Of a DNA stretch of 64,000 nt, positions 56,696 to 64,000 are shown in pieces. The notes beneath the pieces were generated by a model. That model did no database searches. It was not told the origin of the DNA and saw only the letters and a program-made list of their open reading frames with translations. The stretch lies in NCBI RefSeq assembly GCF_011067745.1, contig NZ_JAAMPJ010000003.1, positions 62,001 through 126,000 of the forward strand. The letters are read 5' to 3'. Numbering within the stretch: position 1 is the stretch's first letter; each line of letters opens with the position of its first letter. The position numbers and the translations under genes are program-made. This DNA is from Lentzea alba. Its GTDB lineage: Bacteria > Actinomycetota > Actinomycetes > Mycobacteriales > Pseudonocardiaceae.

Positions 56696-56723
56696 TGAAC
56701 CGTTGCCTGATCGTGTCCGTACT
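56696..56723 (+). promoter_or_regulatory. ECF-sigma promoter TGAACC-N16-CGTACT
   Basis: The -35 TGAACC (56696-56701) and -10 CGTACT (56718-56723) are separated by exactly 16 bases, the geometry known for SigL-like mycobacterial promoters. It lies 32 bases upstream of the lipoprotein ATG at 56756, on the side away from the sigma gene. A second TGAACC at 56652 has no matching -10. Confidence 0.7.
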
Positions 56724-56755
56724 CCTCGGTACCCCAGTCGAGAAAGGACCTGCCG

Positions 56756-57355
56756 ATGCGACGTGGTCACGCCATCACCGCCCTGGCGGCACTGGCTGTC
56801 AGCCTCACCGCGTGCGGCAGCACCGACACCCCTCCCGGAGGGGAGGCCACCCCCGGTGGCCTGCAGGCCAAACCCGCTGATCTGAGCGGCGCGAACATGT
56901 ACTTCATCGCGAACAGCGAGCAGATGGGCTGGTTCGTCACCGACGCCGACGGCCTCCCGCTCTACCGCTTCGACAAGGACACCTCGAAGCCGCCCAAGTC
57001 GAACTGCGAAGGCGAATGCCTGAAGACCTGGAAGCCGGTCCTCGCGGACAAGACGCCGATGGCGACCGGGGTGGACCCGATCTCCATGGGGGTCCTGACC
57101 AGGCCCGATGGCACCAAGCAGCTCACCATCGCGGGTAATCCGCAGTACACGTACGCCGAGGACAAGTCGGCCGGTGACATGAAGGGGCAAGGAAAGGGCG
57201 GGACCTGGTGGGTCACCGCCCCCAACGGCGCCAAGATCACCGGCGGCAAAGCGCAGAACAACAGCAACAAGAGCAGCAGCAAGCCGAGCACGTCCCCCAC
57301 TCCCGGAGGCCAGACACCCACGTCTGCGGCACCTCCGGCAGCGCCCGGCTACTGA
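56756..57355 (+). CDS. Lipoprotein with Lipoprotein_15-type (COG4315) repeats
   Basis: A 199-residue lipoprotein: signal with lipobox VSLTACGST, then the COG4315-type repeat YFIANSEQMGWFVTDADGLPLYRFDKDT with CEGEC, WKPVL and a second copy (LTRPDGTKQLTIAGNPQYTYAEDK). A Ser/Pro/Asn-rich C-terminal tail (NNSNKSSSKPST) is typical of surface lipoproteins. This family co-occurs with redox proteins and ECF systems; its function is unknown, possibly binding a heme or electron carrier outside the membrane. Confidence 0.88.
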   Translation: MRRGHAITALAALAVSLTACGSTDTPPGGEATPGGLQAKPADLSGANMYFIANSEQMGWFVTDADGLPLYRFDKDTSKPPKSNCEGECLKTWKPVLADKTPMATGVDPISMGVLTRPDGTKQLTIAGNPQYTYAEDKSAGDMKGQGKGGTWWVTAPNGAKITGGKAQNNSNKSSSKPSTSPTPGGQTPTSAAPPAAPGY

Positions 57356-57416
57356 GCCCACTGCTCGATCTTCACGCCCCCTATCGACTCCCTTGAACAA
57401 CGAGGACATCAAGACG

Positions 57417-58127
57417 ATGACCAGAGCCCTCGCCACCGTCTTGGCGATGTTGTTCCTCTTCTCCGGCCTGACCGCGACGGCTGCAGCCCAGCCCGCGGAC
57501 ACCGGGGGAGTGATGGACACCCCGTCAGGGCCGTTGACGGCGAACGACCGCGAACTGCTCAACAGGGTGCGCCTCGCAGGCCTGTGGGAGATGCCCATGG
57601 GCGAGCTCACGGCCACCAAGGCGTCCAACGCCAGGGTCAAGCAGATCGGCAAGATGATCATGCTTGACCACATGATGCTGGACGCGCTGACGAAGAAGAC
57701 GGCCGCTGGGTTCGGGCTGACCACGCCCGACGTGCCGAACCCTGCGCAGCAGTCGTGGATGGAAGAGATCAACGCGCTCGAAGGCGACGCGTTCGACCAG
57801 GCGTTCGTCGCCCGGTTGCGCGCCGCGCACGGCCAAATCTTCCCCTTCATCGCGAAGGTGCGCTCAGGGACCCGCAACGACACCATCCGCGGGTTCGCCC
57901 AGGCCGGCATCGACGTTGTGATGAAGCACATGACGTTGCTGGAGAGCACGGGTCTCGCAGGCGATTCGTCCTTCGCTGAGCCCCAGCCCGCCGGCGGCAT
58001 CATCAACGCCAGCCTGGCCTCCGACGAGGGGCCGAACATGTGGGTGATCCTCACGGTCACCGCCGCGGGAGCCGTCCTCACGGTCCTCCTGCTCCGAGTA
58101 CTCCGCCCGCGACGACCGGTGCGGTGA
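57417..58127 (+). CDS. Exported DUF4142-domain protein with C-terminal membrane anchor
   Basis: A 236-residue protein from ATG 57417 with GAGGA 10 bases upstream. Signal peptide LATVLAMLFLFSGLTATAAA, then a DUF4142 helical bundle (LTANDRELLNRVRLAGLWEM, VKQIGKMIMLDHMMLDAL, GDAFDQAFVARLRAAHGQIF), and a C-terminal helix (MWVILTVTAAGAVLTVLLL) followed by basic residues. DUF4142 proteins resemble ferritin-like bundles. The aligned DHMMLDAL and RAAHGQIF positions may be metal- or heme-binding. Confidence 0.83.
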   Translation: MTRALATVLAMLFLFSGLTATAAAQPADTGGVMDTPSGPLTANDRELLNRVRLAGLWEMPMGELTATKASNARVKQIGKMIMLDHMMLDALTKKTAAGFGLTTPDVPNPAQQSWMEEINALEGDAFDQAFVARLRAAHGQIFPFIAKVRSGTRNDTIRGFAQAGIDVVMKHMTLLESTGLAGDSSFAEPQPAGGIINASLASDEGPNMWVILTVTAAGAVLTVLLLRVLRPRRPVR

Positions 58128-58286
58128 TTTCAGCAAGACCCCGTTGCACGACGGGAAACGGAGGTGGTGTCCCAAGGTCAGAGGCACTCCAACGCGGACC
58201 TGTTCCCACCCGCCCGGCCCTGAAGTGTCCACTCCTGCACCAAGGACCGGGCGGGTTCCCGCGAGAAGTTCTTTCCGGAGGAAGAG

Positions 58287-59117
58287 TTGTTGTCCAGCCA
58301 GATTCCGCTCCTGGTGGCCCAGTCGTCCGAGTTCGACTCGGGCGTCAAGAAGATGGCCCAGATCTCCGCCAGGCTGGCTTACGTCATGATGTGCGCCACG
58401 TTGTCCTGGGGCGTGCTGATCGCGACCGGATGGGCCGAGAAGCTCACCGGCCGTGAAGGACTGAAGAACGGGCACATGGTGCTCGCCTCGCTGACCATCG
58501 CGTTCGGCAGCATCCACGCTTTTGCCTTCACGTTGATCCAGACCGGCACCTTCAGCTTCATCAAGCTGGTCGTGCCCTTCGTCGACGGTGGCCTGTTCCG
58601 GCACGCGCTCGGCATCATCGGCCTCGAGGTGATGCTCGCCATCGCCGTGCTGGCCTCCATGCGGCACAAAGTCTTCTACCGCAAGTGGCTGCGGTTCCAC
58701 CAAACGGCGTACATCGTCGTCGCCGCCACCGTGGTGCACTCCTGGTTCGGCGCCATCGCGAACAGCAACCTGTCTGTTCTCTGGCTGGCCGGCCTCACCA
58801 TCCTCGTCCCGACCGCGACCCTGGCGCTGGCCCGCTTCCTGCCGCCCGAGGTGCTCATGCGCATCGGCATGCTCGACTCCGAGCGCGGCAAGGAACCCGG
58901 TGTCGGCGAGGGCGACGCGATGGACGTGAGCGTCAACAACGAGAAATGCCACCGCTACGGCACGTGCCAGGCGGAGGCGCCGGATGTTTTCCAGTTGATC
59001 GAAGACAACCGCCTGACCTACAACCGCCGCCCGCCGGAGGAGCACTTCGCCCAGGCCCGAGCGGCACAGCGCGCGTGCCCGATGCGCGCGATCGAGATCA
59101 GGGAGCGAGTGAAGTGA
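58287..59117 (+). CDS. NOX-like two-heme membrane domain fused to a 3Fe-4S ferredoxin
   Basis: A 276-residue protein from TTG 58287 (GGAGGA upstream). Six or so helices carry two bis-His pairs: His63/His77 (H-x13-H) and His138/His151 (H-x12-H), the same spacing as the heme ligands of NADPH oxidases and ferric reductases. From about residue 212 a ferredoxin follows with Cys221, Cys227 (C-x5-C) and Cys264 (CP), the pattern of a 3Fe-4S cluster. The usual NOX FAD/NADPH domain is missing; the adjacent reductase gene, overlapping by GTGA, should provide it. Electron flow is thus expected from the cytoplasm across the membrane. Confidence 0.85.
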   Translation: MLSSQIPLLVAQSSEFDSGVKKMAQISARLAYVMMCATLSWGVLIATGWAEKLTGREGLKNGHMVLASLTIAFGSIHAFAFTLIQTGTFSFIKLVVPFVDGGLFRHALGIIGLEVMLAIAVLASMRHKVFYRKWLRFHQTAYIVVAATVVHSWFGAIANSNLSVLWLAGLTILVPTATLALARFLPPEVLMRIGMLDSERGKEPGVGEGDAMDVSVNNEKCHRYGTCQAEAPDVFQLIEDNRLTYNRRPPEEHFAQARAAQRACPMRAIEIRERVK

Positions 59118-60496
59118 GCGAACGGATCGTGGTCGTCGGCGGCGGGCTCGGAGGAGTTCGTTCCGCGGAACGGCTGCGGGAGATGGGTTTCGACGGGCAG
59201 ATCACGATCCTGTCCGCCGAGCGGCACCTCCCGTACCACCGCCCGTGCCTGTCGAAGCAGATCATCACCGGTGAATGGCACCCGGACGACTCGATGTTGT
59301 CGTTCTCCGGTGACCTCGACGCCGAGTGGCGGATGAACTCCCCGGCCCTGCACCTGGACCCGAAGAAGCAGTCGGTCTGGGTGCCCGGCGGCGAGGAGAT
59401 CAAGTACGACGGCATGATCATCGCCACCGGCGTCGACGCCAGGGCGATGGGCGGTGCCCCTCGTCACGACCCGCGGGTGCACGTGCTGCGGACGTTGGAC
59501 GACGCGGTCGCGATCCGCAAGAACATCCGGCAGTCGCAGGGCCTCGTCGCCGTCATCGGTGGCGGGTTCATCGGCTGCGAGCTCGCCTGTTCGGTTCGTC
59601 ACATGGGCCGCGACGTGGCCCTGATCGTGCGCTCACCCGCGTTGCTGGGTGGTGTCGTCGGTGACGAGATCGGCAAGAAGATCACCGAGGCGCACGTGCA
59701 CCACGGTGTGAGGCTCGCCACCGGCGTCGGCATCAAGCACTGGGTGCGTCAGCCCGGCGGCATCGGCATCCACCTTTCGGACGGCCAGGTCTTCTTCGCC
59801 TCGTGCGTCGTGCTGGCCGTCGGCGCCGCCCCGGCCGTCGACTGGCTGCGCGGTTCCGGCCTGGACATCTCCGACGGCGTGCTGTGCGACTCCACGAACC
59901 ACGTGGTCGGCGCGGAGAACCTCGTCGCCTGCGGTGACGTGGCCCGCTGGCCCAACATGCGCTTCAACGGCGTCGTGCGGCGCGTCGAGCACTGGCTCAA
60001 CGCCGTCGAGGGTGGTCGCGCCGCCGCCGAGAACCTGCTCGTCGGTCGCAACCACGCCAAGACCTACACCCCGGTCCCGCGCTTCTGGACCGAGCAGTAC
60101 GGCATGCGAGTGCAGGGCGCCGGCCTGCCGGTCCTCGGCACCGACACCACCGACGTGAACGGACTCACCGGCTTCATCGCCAACGGCAAGCTCGTCGGCA
60201 TCGTGGGTCTGGAAGAGCCAGGCAAGATCATCACCGAGACGCCGGAACTGTTCCGGCAGAACACGGTCGAGACGAACGTCCCGGTGTGGACGCAGCCGGA
60301 GGCGGAACCCGCCGCGGCCGAGGCCCCGGAAGTTCTCCCGACCACCATGATCCCCGTTCCCGAACCAGTCGCCGCCCACGCATCATCGGTTCCCCCGTCC
60401 GTCTCGTCGTCGATGTCCCCGCCTTTGCAGCGGCGGCGGCATTCACGTTCGAGGCCGGAGATGGTGCGAACGGGCGGAGGACGTGCGAGGCCTTAA
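59114..60496 (+). CDS. FAD/NAD(P)-dependent ferredoxin reductase
   Basis: A 460-residue flavoprotein starting at GTG 59114. FAD motif IVVVGGGLGGVRSAERLR, RPCLSKQIITGEW, NAD(P) motif VAVIGGGFIGCELA and LVACGDVARWPNMRF are as in the BphA4/putidaredoxin-reductase group. The C-terminus beyond residue 380 is unusual: Pro/Glu/Ala-rich, then a basic RRRRHSRSRPEM-like tail, perhaps for membrane contact. It should reduce the fused ferredoxin with NAD(P)H. Confidence 0.87.
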   Translation: MSERIVVVGGGLGGVRSAERLREMGFDGQITILSAERHLPYHRPCLSKQIITGEWHPDDSMLSFSGDLDAEWRMNSPALHLDPKKQSVWVPGGEEIKYDGMIIATGVDARAMGGAPRHDPRVHVLRTLDDAVAIRKNIRQSQGLVAVIGGGFIGCELACSVRHMGRDVALIVRSPALLGGVVGDEIGKKITEAHVHHGVRLATGVGIKHWVRQPGGIGIHLSDGQVFFASCVVLAVGAAPAVDWLRGSGLDISDGVLCDSTNHVVGAENLVACGDVARWPNMRFNGVVRRVEHWLNAVEGGRAAAENLLVGRNHAKTYTPVPRFWTEQYGMRVQGAGLPVLGTDTTDVNGLTGFIANGKLVGIVGLEEPGKIITETPELFRQNTVETNVPVWTQPEAEPAAAEAPEVLPTTMIPVPEPVAAHASSVPPSVSSSMSPPLQRRRHSRSRPEMVRTGGGRARP

Positions 60497-60651
60497 CCCG
60501 GTCAGGAGGACTCAGGTTGTCGGCACAGGGCAAGCGGTGACGAGCGAACTCCGACGTCGCTGTCGTGGCCAGGTGGCGGACCGATGACGTCACGCGGCGA
60601 TGCGCTCGATCCCGCGCCGGCAACCTGAACCTCTCTCTCGTGCGTCACCAA

Positions 60652-60690
60652 CGGTGTGGCGGCTCGGTGGGCTCCCGAGCCGCCACACCG
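60652..60690. terminator. Bidirectional hairpin terminator
   Basis: Exact 16-base inverted repeat (60652-60667 with 60675-60690) with a 7-base loop between the convergent reductase (ends 60496) and FabH (ends 60722). The arms read CGGTGTGGCGGCTCGG and its complement. Confidence 0.82.
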
Positions 60691-60721
60691 GCCTATTTGG
60701 GGCCTGTTTTCGGGCGTGTGG

Positions 60722-61663
60722 CTACGGGCAGGTGATGACCTGGCCCGCCCACGAAAGCCCGCCGCCGAACGCGAAGAGCAGCACCGGCTGACCGGACGGC
60801 AGCTCGCCGCGTTCGACCATTTTGGACAGTGCGAGCGGCACCGAGGCGGCCGAGGTGTTGCCGGAACCCACGACGTCGCGCGCGATCACCACGTCCTCGC
60901 GCAGCTTGATCTTGCGGGTCATCGCCTCGATGATCCGCAGGTTCGCCTGGTGGGTGACGATGCCGGCGAGGTCGGTGGTGGCGATGCCCGCGCGCTCGCA
61001 GGCCTGCGTCGCGACGGCGGGGAGTTCGCTGGTGGCCCAGCGGAAGACGGCCTGGCCCTCCTGGGCGAACCGCGGCTGCCACTCGTCGACGAGCCGCACG
61101 GCGTTGTTGCGCGTCGGGTCCGAACCCCAGGTGACGGGCCCGATCTGGGCGTCGTCGGCGGCGCTGATCACCGCCGCGCCCGCGCCGTCGCCGAGCAGGA
61201 TGCAGCTCGCGCGGTCGGTCCAGTCGACGAGGTCGGACATCTTCTCGGCGCCGATGACCAGCGCGTGTTTCGCCGCACCGGCGCGGAGGGTGTGGTCGGC
61301 GGTGGCGAGCGCGGTGCAGAAGCCGGCGCAGGCGTTGTTGAGGTCGAAGCAGACCGCGCCGGGGATGTTCAACCGGCCCGCGACCTGGGCGGCGGTCGAG
61401 GGACAGCGGTCGATCGCGGAGCAGGTGGCGACGATGACCTGGCCGATGTCGCCGGGCGCCAGTCCGGACGCGGCGAGCGCCTTGGCCGCCGCCGCCGTCG
61501 CCATGTCGGCGACCGACTCGTCGTCCGCGATGTGCCGGGTCGCGATGCCCGTGCGCTGACGGATCCACTCGTCGTCGGTGTCCACCATCTTTTCCAGGTC
61601 GGCGTTGGTCAGCACGCGTTCGGGCTGGTGATGGCCGAGCGCGACGACACGGGATCCGGACAA
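60722..61663 (-). CDS. 3-oxoacyl-ACP synthase III (FabH family)
   Basis: A 313-residue thiolase-fold enzyme from TTG 61663 with AAGGAGC upstream. The triad is Cys112 (NNACAGFCTAL), His238 (THQANLRIIEAM) and Asn269 (GSGNTSAASVPLAL), matching E. coli FabH numbering closely. It condenses an acyl-CoA starter with malonyl-ACP. There is no other fatty-acid gene nearby, and the divergent TetR gene may control it, so it may supply a special starter unit or be an accessory copy. Confidence 0.9.
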   Translation of the reverse strand: MSGSRVVALGHHQPERVLTNADLEKMVDTDDEWIRQRTGIATRHIADDESVADMATAAAAKALAASGLAPGDIGQVIVATCSAIDRCPSTAAQVAGRLNIPGAVCFDLNNACAGFCTALATADHTLRAGAAKHALVIGAEKMSDLVDWTDRASCILLGDGAGAAVISAADDAQIGPVTWGSDPTRNNAVRLVDEWQPRFAQEGQAVFRWATSELPAVATQACERAGIATTDLAGIVTHQANLRIIEAMTRKIKLREDVVIARDVVGSGNTSAASVPLALSKMVERGELPSGQPVLLFAFGGGLSWAGQVITCP

Positions 61664-61705
61664 GGCGAGCTCCTTCGGCGAGACTGTGACGCGCCGAATA
61701 TAGCA

Positions 61706-61715
61706 ACCGATCGGT
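61706..61715. promoter_or_regulatory. Dyad ACCGATCGGT between FabH and TetR genes
   Basis: A perfect 10-base palindrome, followed directly by CGGT, sits in the 80-base divergent gap near TAGC/GCTA elements. It is a possible operator for the TetR regulator at 61744, on size and position only. Confidence 0.45.
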
Positions 61716-61743
61716 CGGTAGCTAAAGAGGTTAGGATCTCACC

Positions 61744-62343
61744 GTGAGTCCGCGCCGATCTGTTGCCGACACCCTCGAGACGCGGCAGCGCATCCTCGAA
61801 CACAGCCTCGCCATCGCCTCGGCGGAAGGGCTCGAAGGGTTGACGATCGGGCGCCTGGCCGCCGAGCTCGGCATGAGCAAGGCGGGTCTGCTGGGACATT
61901 TCGGCACCAAGGAGTCCCTGCAGCTCGCGGTCGTCGACCAGGCGGCGGAGGTCTTCCAGCGGGAGGTGCCGGGCCGCGTCAAGCAGGCACCGTCCGGGCT
62001 GCCGCACCTCCGCGCGGTCTGCGAGGCCTGGGTCTCCTACCTCGAACGCGAAGTGCTGCCCGGAGGCTGCTTCTTCACCGCCGCGACCACCGAGTTCGAC
62101 GGCCGCAGCGGCCGGGTGCGGGACGCGCTGGCCGGCATGAACGCGTTGTGGCGCAGGGACCTGCGCATCCACATCCGGCGCGCGATCAGCTTCGGCGAGC
62201 TGCCGCCGGACACGGACGTCGACCAGCTGATCTACGAGATCGTCGGAATCATGTTGGCGCTCAACCACTTCCTGCAGCTCGAACACGACAGCGCCGCACC
62301 CCTGCGCGCCCGCCGGGCGCTGGACCGGCTCTTCACCGTGTGA
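61744..62343 (+). CDS. TetR-family transcriptional regulator
   Basis: A 199-residue TetR protein from GTG 61744. HTH: ILEHSLAIASAEGLEGLTIG, then LAAELGMSKAGLLGHFGTKESL. The C-terminal domain has LPGGCFFTAATTEFDGR and a conserved Cys often seen in regulators that sense electrophiles or acyl groups. It is divergent from FabH and probably controls it. The last 11 bases overlap the convergent hydrolase gene. Confidence 0.87.
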   Translation: MSPRRSVADTLETRQRILEHSLAIASAEGLEGLTIGRLAAELGMSKAGLLGHFGTKESLQLAVVDQAAEVFQREVPGRVKQAPSGLPHLRAVCEAWVSYLEREVLPGGCFFTAATTEFDGRSGRVRDALAGMNALWRRDLRIHIRRAISFGELPPDTDVDQLIYEIVGIMLALNHFLQLEHDSAAPLRARRALDRLFTV

Positions 62344-63055
62344 TGAAGTCGTTGACGATCGCGGCGACTTCGGCCGGCTGCTCGTAGACCATGCCGTGCG
62401 ACGCGTCGATCTCGTGGACGCGGACGTGCGGGCAGCGCAGCGGCAGGTCGCGGCGCAGTCCGGCGCGGTGGGCATCCATCAACGGCACCAGTTCCGGTGG
62501 CACGGGCAGGTTCCTGGCGGCCAGCACGAGCAGGAACGGGACCTTGACCTCGGCGAAGACCGGCAGGGCGTCCAGGAACTCCGGCGCTTTCCGCAGTGCG
62601 TCGGTGATCTCGCGGCTGGGTCGCGTGATCGTCTCCTGCTGAGCGCTGAAGAGGGCGTTGAGCGTCGCGAGACCGGCCTCGACCTGCTCGGGCGCGAGCC
62701 CTGCGTAGTTCGCGGGATCCGTTGTGGCGGATCGATGTCCGTCCAGACTCACCGCTTTGGGGCAGTCGGGATGGCGGCGCGCCCACATGCCGGCGAGGAT
62801 GCCGCCGAGTGAATGCCCGACGACCACGGGGTTGTCGAGTCCGAAGTGGACGGCTGTGTCCTCCAGGTCGTCCAGTACCGCGTCCCACTCCCACGGCCCG
62901 TCGGGCGAATCGCCGTGCCCGCGCAGGTCGACCGCCAGCGCGCGCCCGTTCAGTTGCGGCGCAAGCGTTTCCCACGCCGTCAGGTCTCCGCCCGCGCCGT
63001 GCAGGAGCAGGATCGGCGGCCCGTCGCCGCCGTGGTCGTGTGCCGCCAGCTTCAC
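62333..63055 (-). CDS. Alpha/beta-fold hydrolase
   Basis: A 240-residue hydrolase from GTG 63055 with GAGGAGAG upstream. Oxyanion strand ILLLHGAGGDLTAWETL, nucleophile Ser in VVGHSLGGILAG and catalytic His in IDASHGMVYEQ. It is a generic serine esterase; the substrate is unpredictable. The GTG overlaps the stop of the preceding small DNA-binding gene as GTGA. Confidence 0.85.
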   Translation of the reverse strand: MKLAAHDHGGDGPPILLLHGAGGDLTAWETLAPQLNGRALAVDLRGHGDSPDGPWEWDAVLDDLEDTAVHFGLDNPVVVGHSLGGILAGMWARRHPDCPKAVSLDGHRSATTDPANYAGLAPEQVEAGLATLNALFSAQQETITRPSREITDALRKAPEFLDALPVFAEVKVPFLLVLAARNLPVPPELVPLMDAHRAGLRRDLPLRCPHVRVHEIDASHGMVYEQPAEVAAIVNDFITR

Positions 63056-63516
63056 TGTTCTCTCCTCAGGGCGAGTCGTGCGCGGATGGAGGCGACCGTG
63101 ACGCCGCCCTCCGGGTGGCGGAGCAGTTTGTTGCGGCTGACCAGGTCGTGAACGCCCTGCCGCGTGATGCCGAGCATCGCGCCCGCCACCCCGAAGGACA
63201 CGCCCTCCTTGCTGGGGTGACCGGCCCGTCTCGCGGTGACGCGGCCGAGCGGCGTCGCCCACCACTCGTCGGGCGGGTCGAAGGCGGTGTCGCCGGGGTA
63301 GAGGACGGAGATCAGGCGGATCACCACCTGCCTGGCCAGTGCGTCGTCCTCGCCTAGGAGCTGGGCCGCCCACATCTCGGCGTCGATCTTGACCTGTTCG
63401 CGCAGCTCGTCGAGGTCGGCCTGGGGCAGGAGGATTTCGAGGGGGTCGAGCAGCCGGATCCGGACGAGCCGGGTCAGGTCGTCGCGCAGGTCCACGTGCT
63501 CCGAGGTGGTCGCCAC
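63052..63516 (-). CDS. Small DNA-binding HTH-like protein
   Basis: A 154-residue protein from GTG 63516. The C-terminal third has a helix-turn-helix reading (VAGAMLGITRQGVHDLVSRNKLLRH), like MerR/excisionase or plasmid regulators; the N-terminus is helical (LRDDLTRLVRIRLLDPLEILL). Family not recognised. An exact inverted repeat lies 17 bases upstream (63534-63558), probably its own operator. It is cotranslated with the hydrolase. Confidence 0.7.
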   Translation of the reverse strand: MATTSEHVDLRDDLTRLVRIRLLDPLEILLPQADLDELREQVKIDAEMWAAQLLGEDDALARQVVIRLISVLYPGDTAFDPPDEWWATPLGRVTARRAGHPSKEGVSFGVAGAMLGITRQGVHDLVSRNKLLRHPEGGVTVASIRARLALRREQ

Positions 63517-63533
63517 TTGACGGAGGATAGCAA

Positions 63534-63558
63534 GTACTTGACGGATAGCGTCAAGTAC
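63534..63558. promoter_or_regulatory. Operator dyad GTACTTGACG-N5-CGTCAAGTAC
   Basis: Exact 10-base arms (63534-63543, 63549-63558) with a GATAG centre, and a third partial copy of the same sequence (CTTGACGGAGGATAGC) next to the GTG start at 63516. Most likely a binding site for the regulator encoded by the gene just downstream. Confidence 0.75.
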
Positions 63559-63613
63559 CGATGGAGTGGCCTGATTCGTCGACTGACTCGGGAATGATCT
63601 AGGATCGTGCCGG

Positions 63614-63636
63614 GCGCCCGACGGGGTGCCGGGCGC
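63614..63636. terminator. Possible hairpin downstream of the right-edge gene
   Basis: GCGCCCG (63614-63620) and CGGGCGC (63630-63636) pair with a 9-base loop, inside a direct repeat GTGCCGGGCGC (63607-63617 and 63626-63636). It is 136 bases past the stop of the minus-strand gene at 63772. The function as terminator is tentative. Confidence 0.4.
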
Positions 63637-63771
63637 ATTGTCCTGTCAATTTCTCCGTGGCCGGAGCGTTGGCGGCGTGCGCCCTGTTCAATTCAACAGG
63701 GAGTTGCACTGTGCGGGGCTTTGGTGGAGAAGGTGGCAGCGGCGGAGCTGACGACAAGTAGTCCTCCCGTC

Positions 63772-64000
63772 TACTTGATGTCCAGTTTCATGCCCACTCG
63801 TGCGCCGGTGCTGACCCCATCGGCCACAAGGCTGATCTCCTCGCGACCGCTCGTGTTCGTGCTCCGTTGAATGGAATGACTTTCGGTCCCGGACTTCAGT
63901 CCCACGCCGTCCCAGTAACCGCTGCAGCCTGGTGGCAAGACGACCGTGTACTCGAGGTGCTCGGGTCCCGGCGAGAACTTCTTGACGAACTCCTCGGGTG
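63772..64000 (-). CDS. C-terminal fragment of an unknown protein (runs off right edge)
   Basis: The minus strand is open in one frame from the window edge to a TAG at 63772. The final 75 residues read PEEFVKKFSPGPEHLEYTVV to GARVGMKLDIK, with PPGCSGYWDGVGLKSGTESH in the middle. Its frame shows normal actinomycete codon use. I do not recognise the family; the start is outside the window. Confidence 0.6.

Noticed and set aside
60497..60651. Possible small RNA after the reductase gene
   Set aside because: No stem or promoter other than the terminator hairpin at 60652.
60693..61706. Second minus-strand frame overlapping FabH
   Set aside because: Shadow frame of FabH with Arg/Asp-rich content and no FabH motifs.
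63607..63870. Plus-strand 87-codon frame at the right end
   Set aside because: Opposite to the coding minus-strand fragment at 63772-64000; no recognisable features or ribosome binding site.

Overview
High-GC DNA with GTG/TTG starts, many 4-base ATGA/GTGA/TTGA gene overlaps, Tat and lipoprotein export signals, and several LacI, TetR, PucR and ECF-sigma regulators points to a chromosomal segment of a filamentous actinomycete. The family mix (MEDS/HATPase protein, gamma-butyrolactone-receptor-like TetR, MbtH, DUF1996) suggests Pseudonocardiaceae such as Lentzea, Saccharothrix or Actinosynnema. That placement is inference. There are no rRNA, tRNA, CRISPR, transposase or phage genes. Almost every base is in a gene, and no gene-free stretch exceeds 300 bases.

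Layout. 1-59: 5' end of a LacI regulator. 189-4129: GABA catabolism (aldehyde dehydrogenase, GabT) divergent from a PucR regulator. 4103-11298: an exported intradiol dioxygenase and a secreted pectin or polysaccharide operon (two GH28, one GH31) divergent from a TrmB/LuxR-like regulator. 11283-16987: a very large subtilase, two lamin-tail proteins and an XRE regulator, with strong hairpins. 17199-25664: SnoaL-like protein, ScbR-like TetR, ATP-grasp ligase, Ser/Thr kinase, HAD phosphatase, WS/DGAT acyltransferase, MEDS/HATPase protein, an enol-lactonase-like hydrolase and a MOSC protein. 25928-32343: LacI regulator plus a complete five-gene Opp/Dpp-type ABC importer with LacI-type operators. 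32534-34001: an NRPS-orphan siderophore pair (N-hydroxylase plus MbtH) behind a possible iron box. 33991-37445: SDR protein, DMT transporter, and a GntR/ABC/membrane-protein module with its operator. 37449-41862: a DUF305-like lipoprotein, DUF1996 protein, GH85 endo-N-acetylglucosaminidase, and a secreted cutinase/PET-hydrolase-type esterase. 41982-46389: VOC protein and TetR sharing two perfect operators, then a MacB/FtsX-type ABC system.

46610-50775: LLM oxidoreductase, small GNAT, MBL hydrolase, PlsC acyltransferase and a zinc-finger/HTH protein preceded by four CTAGAC elements. 50750-53854: a translationally coupled signalling operon (receiver-PP2C phosphatase, CHASE3/HAMP histidine kinase, stand-alone receiver). 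53908-55249: GNAT, DUF1232 and an unknown protein. 55332-60496: an ECF sigma/zinc-finger anti-sigma pair facing a lipoprotein, a DUF4142 protein, and a NOX-like two-heme membrane domain fused to a 3Fe-4S ferredoxin, followed by its likely FAD reductase. 60722-64000: FabH, TetR, alpha/beta hydrolase, a small DNA-binding protein and the 3' end of an unknown gene.

The best candidate for an undescribed system is 56072-60496. It looks like an envelope-stress-controlled chain passing electrons from NAD(P)H through FAD and an iron-sulfur cluster to two membrane hemes, and on to an exported acceptor. Other strong leads are the polyester-hydrolase-like enzyme at 41023-41862, the paired TetR operators at 42434-42467, the CTAGAC array at 50296-50334, and a GAGAGCGCTCTC palindrome that may tie the ABC importer to the glycan-release locus.
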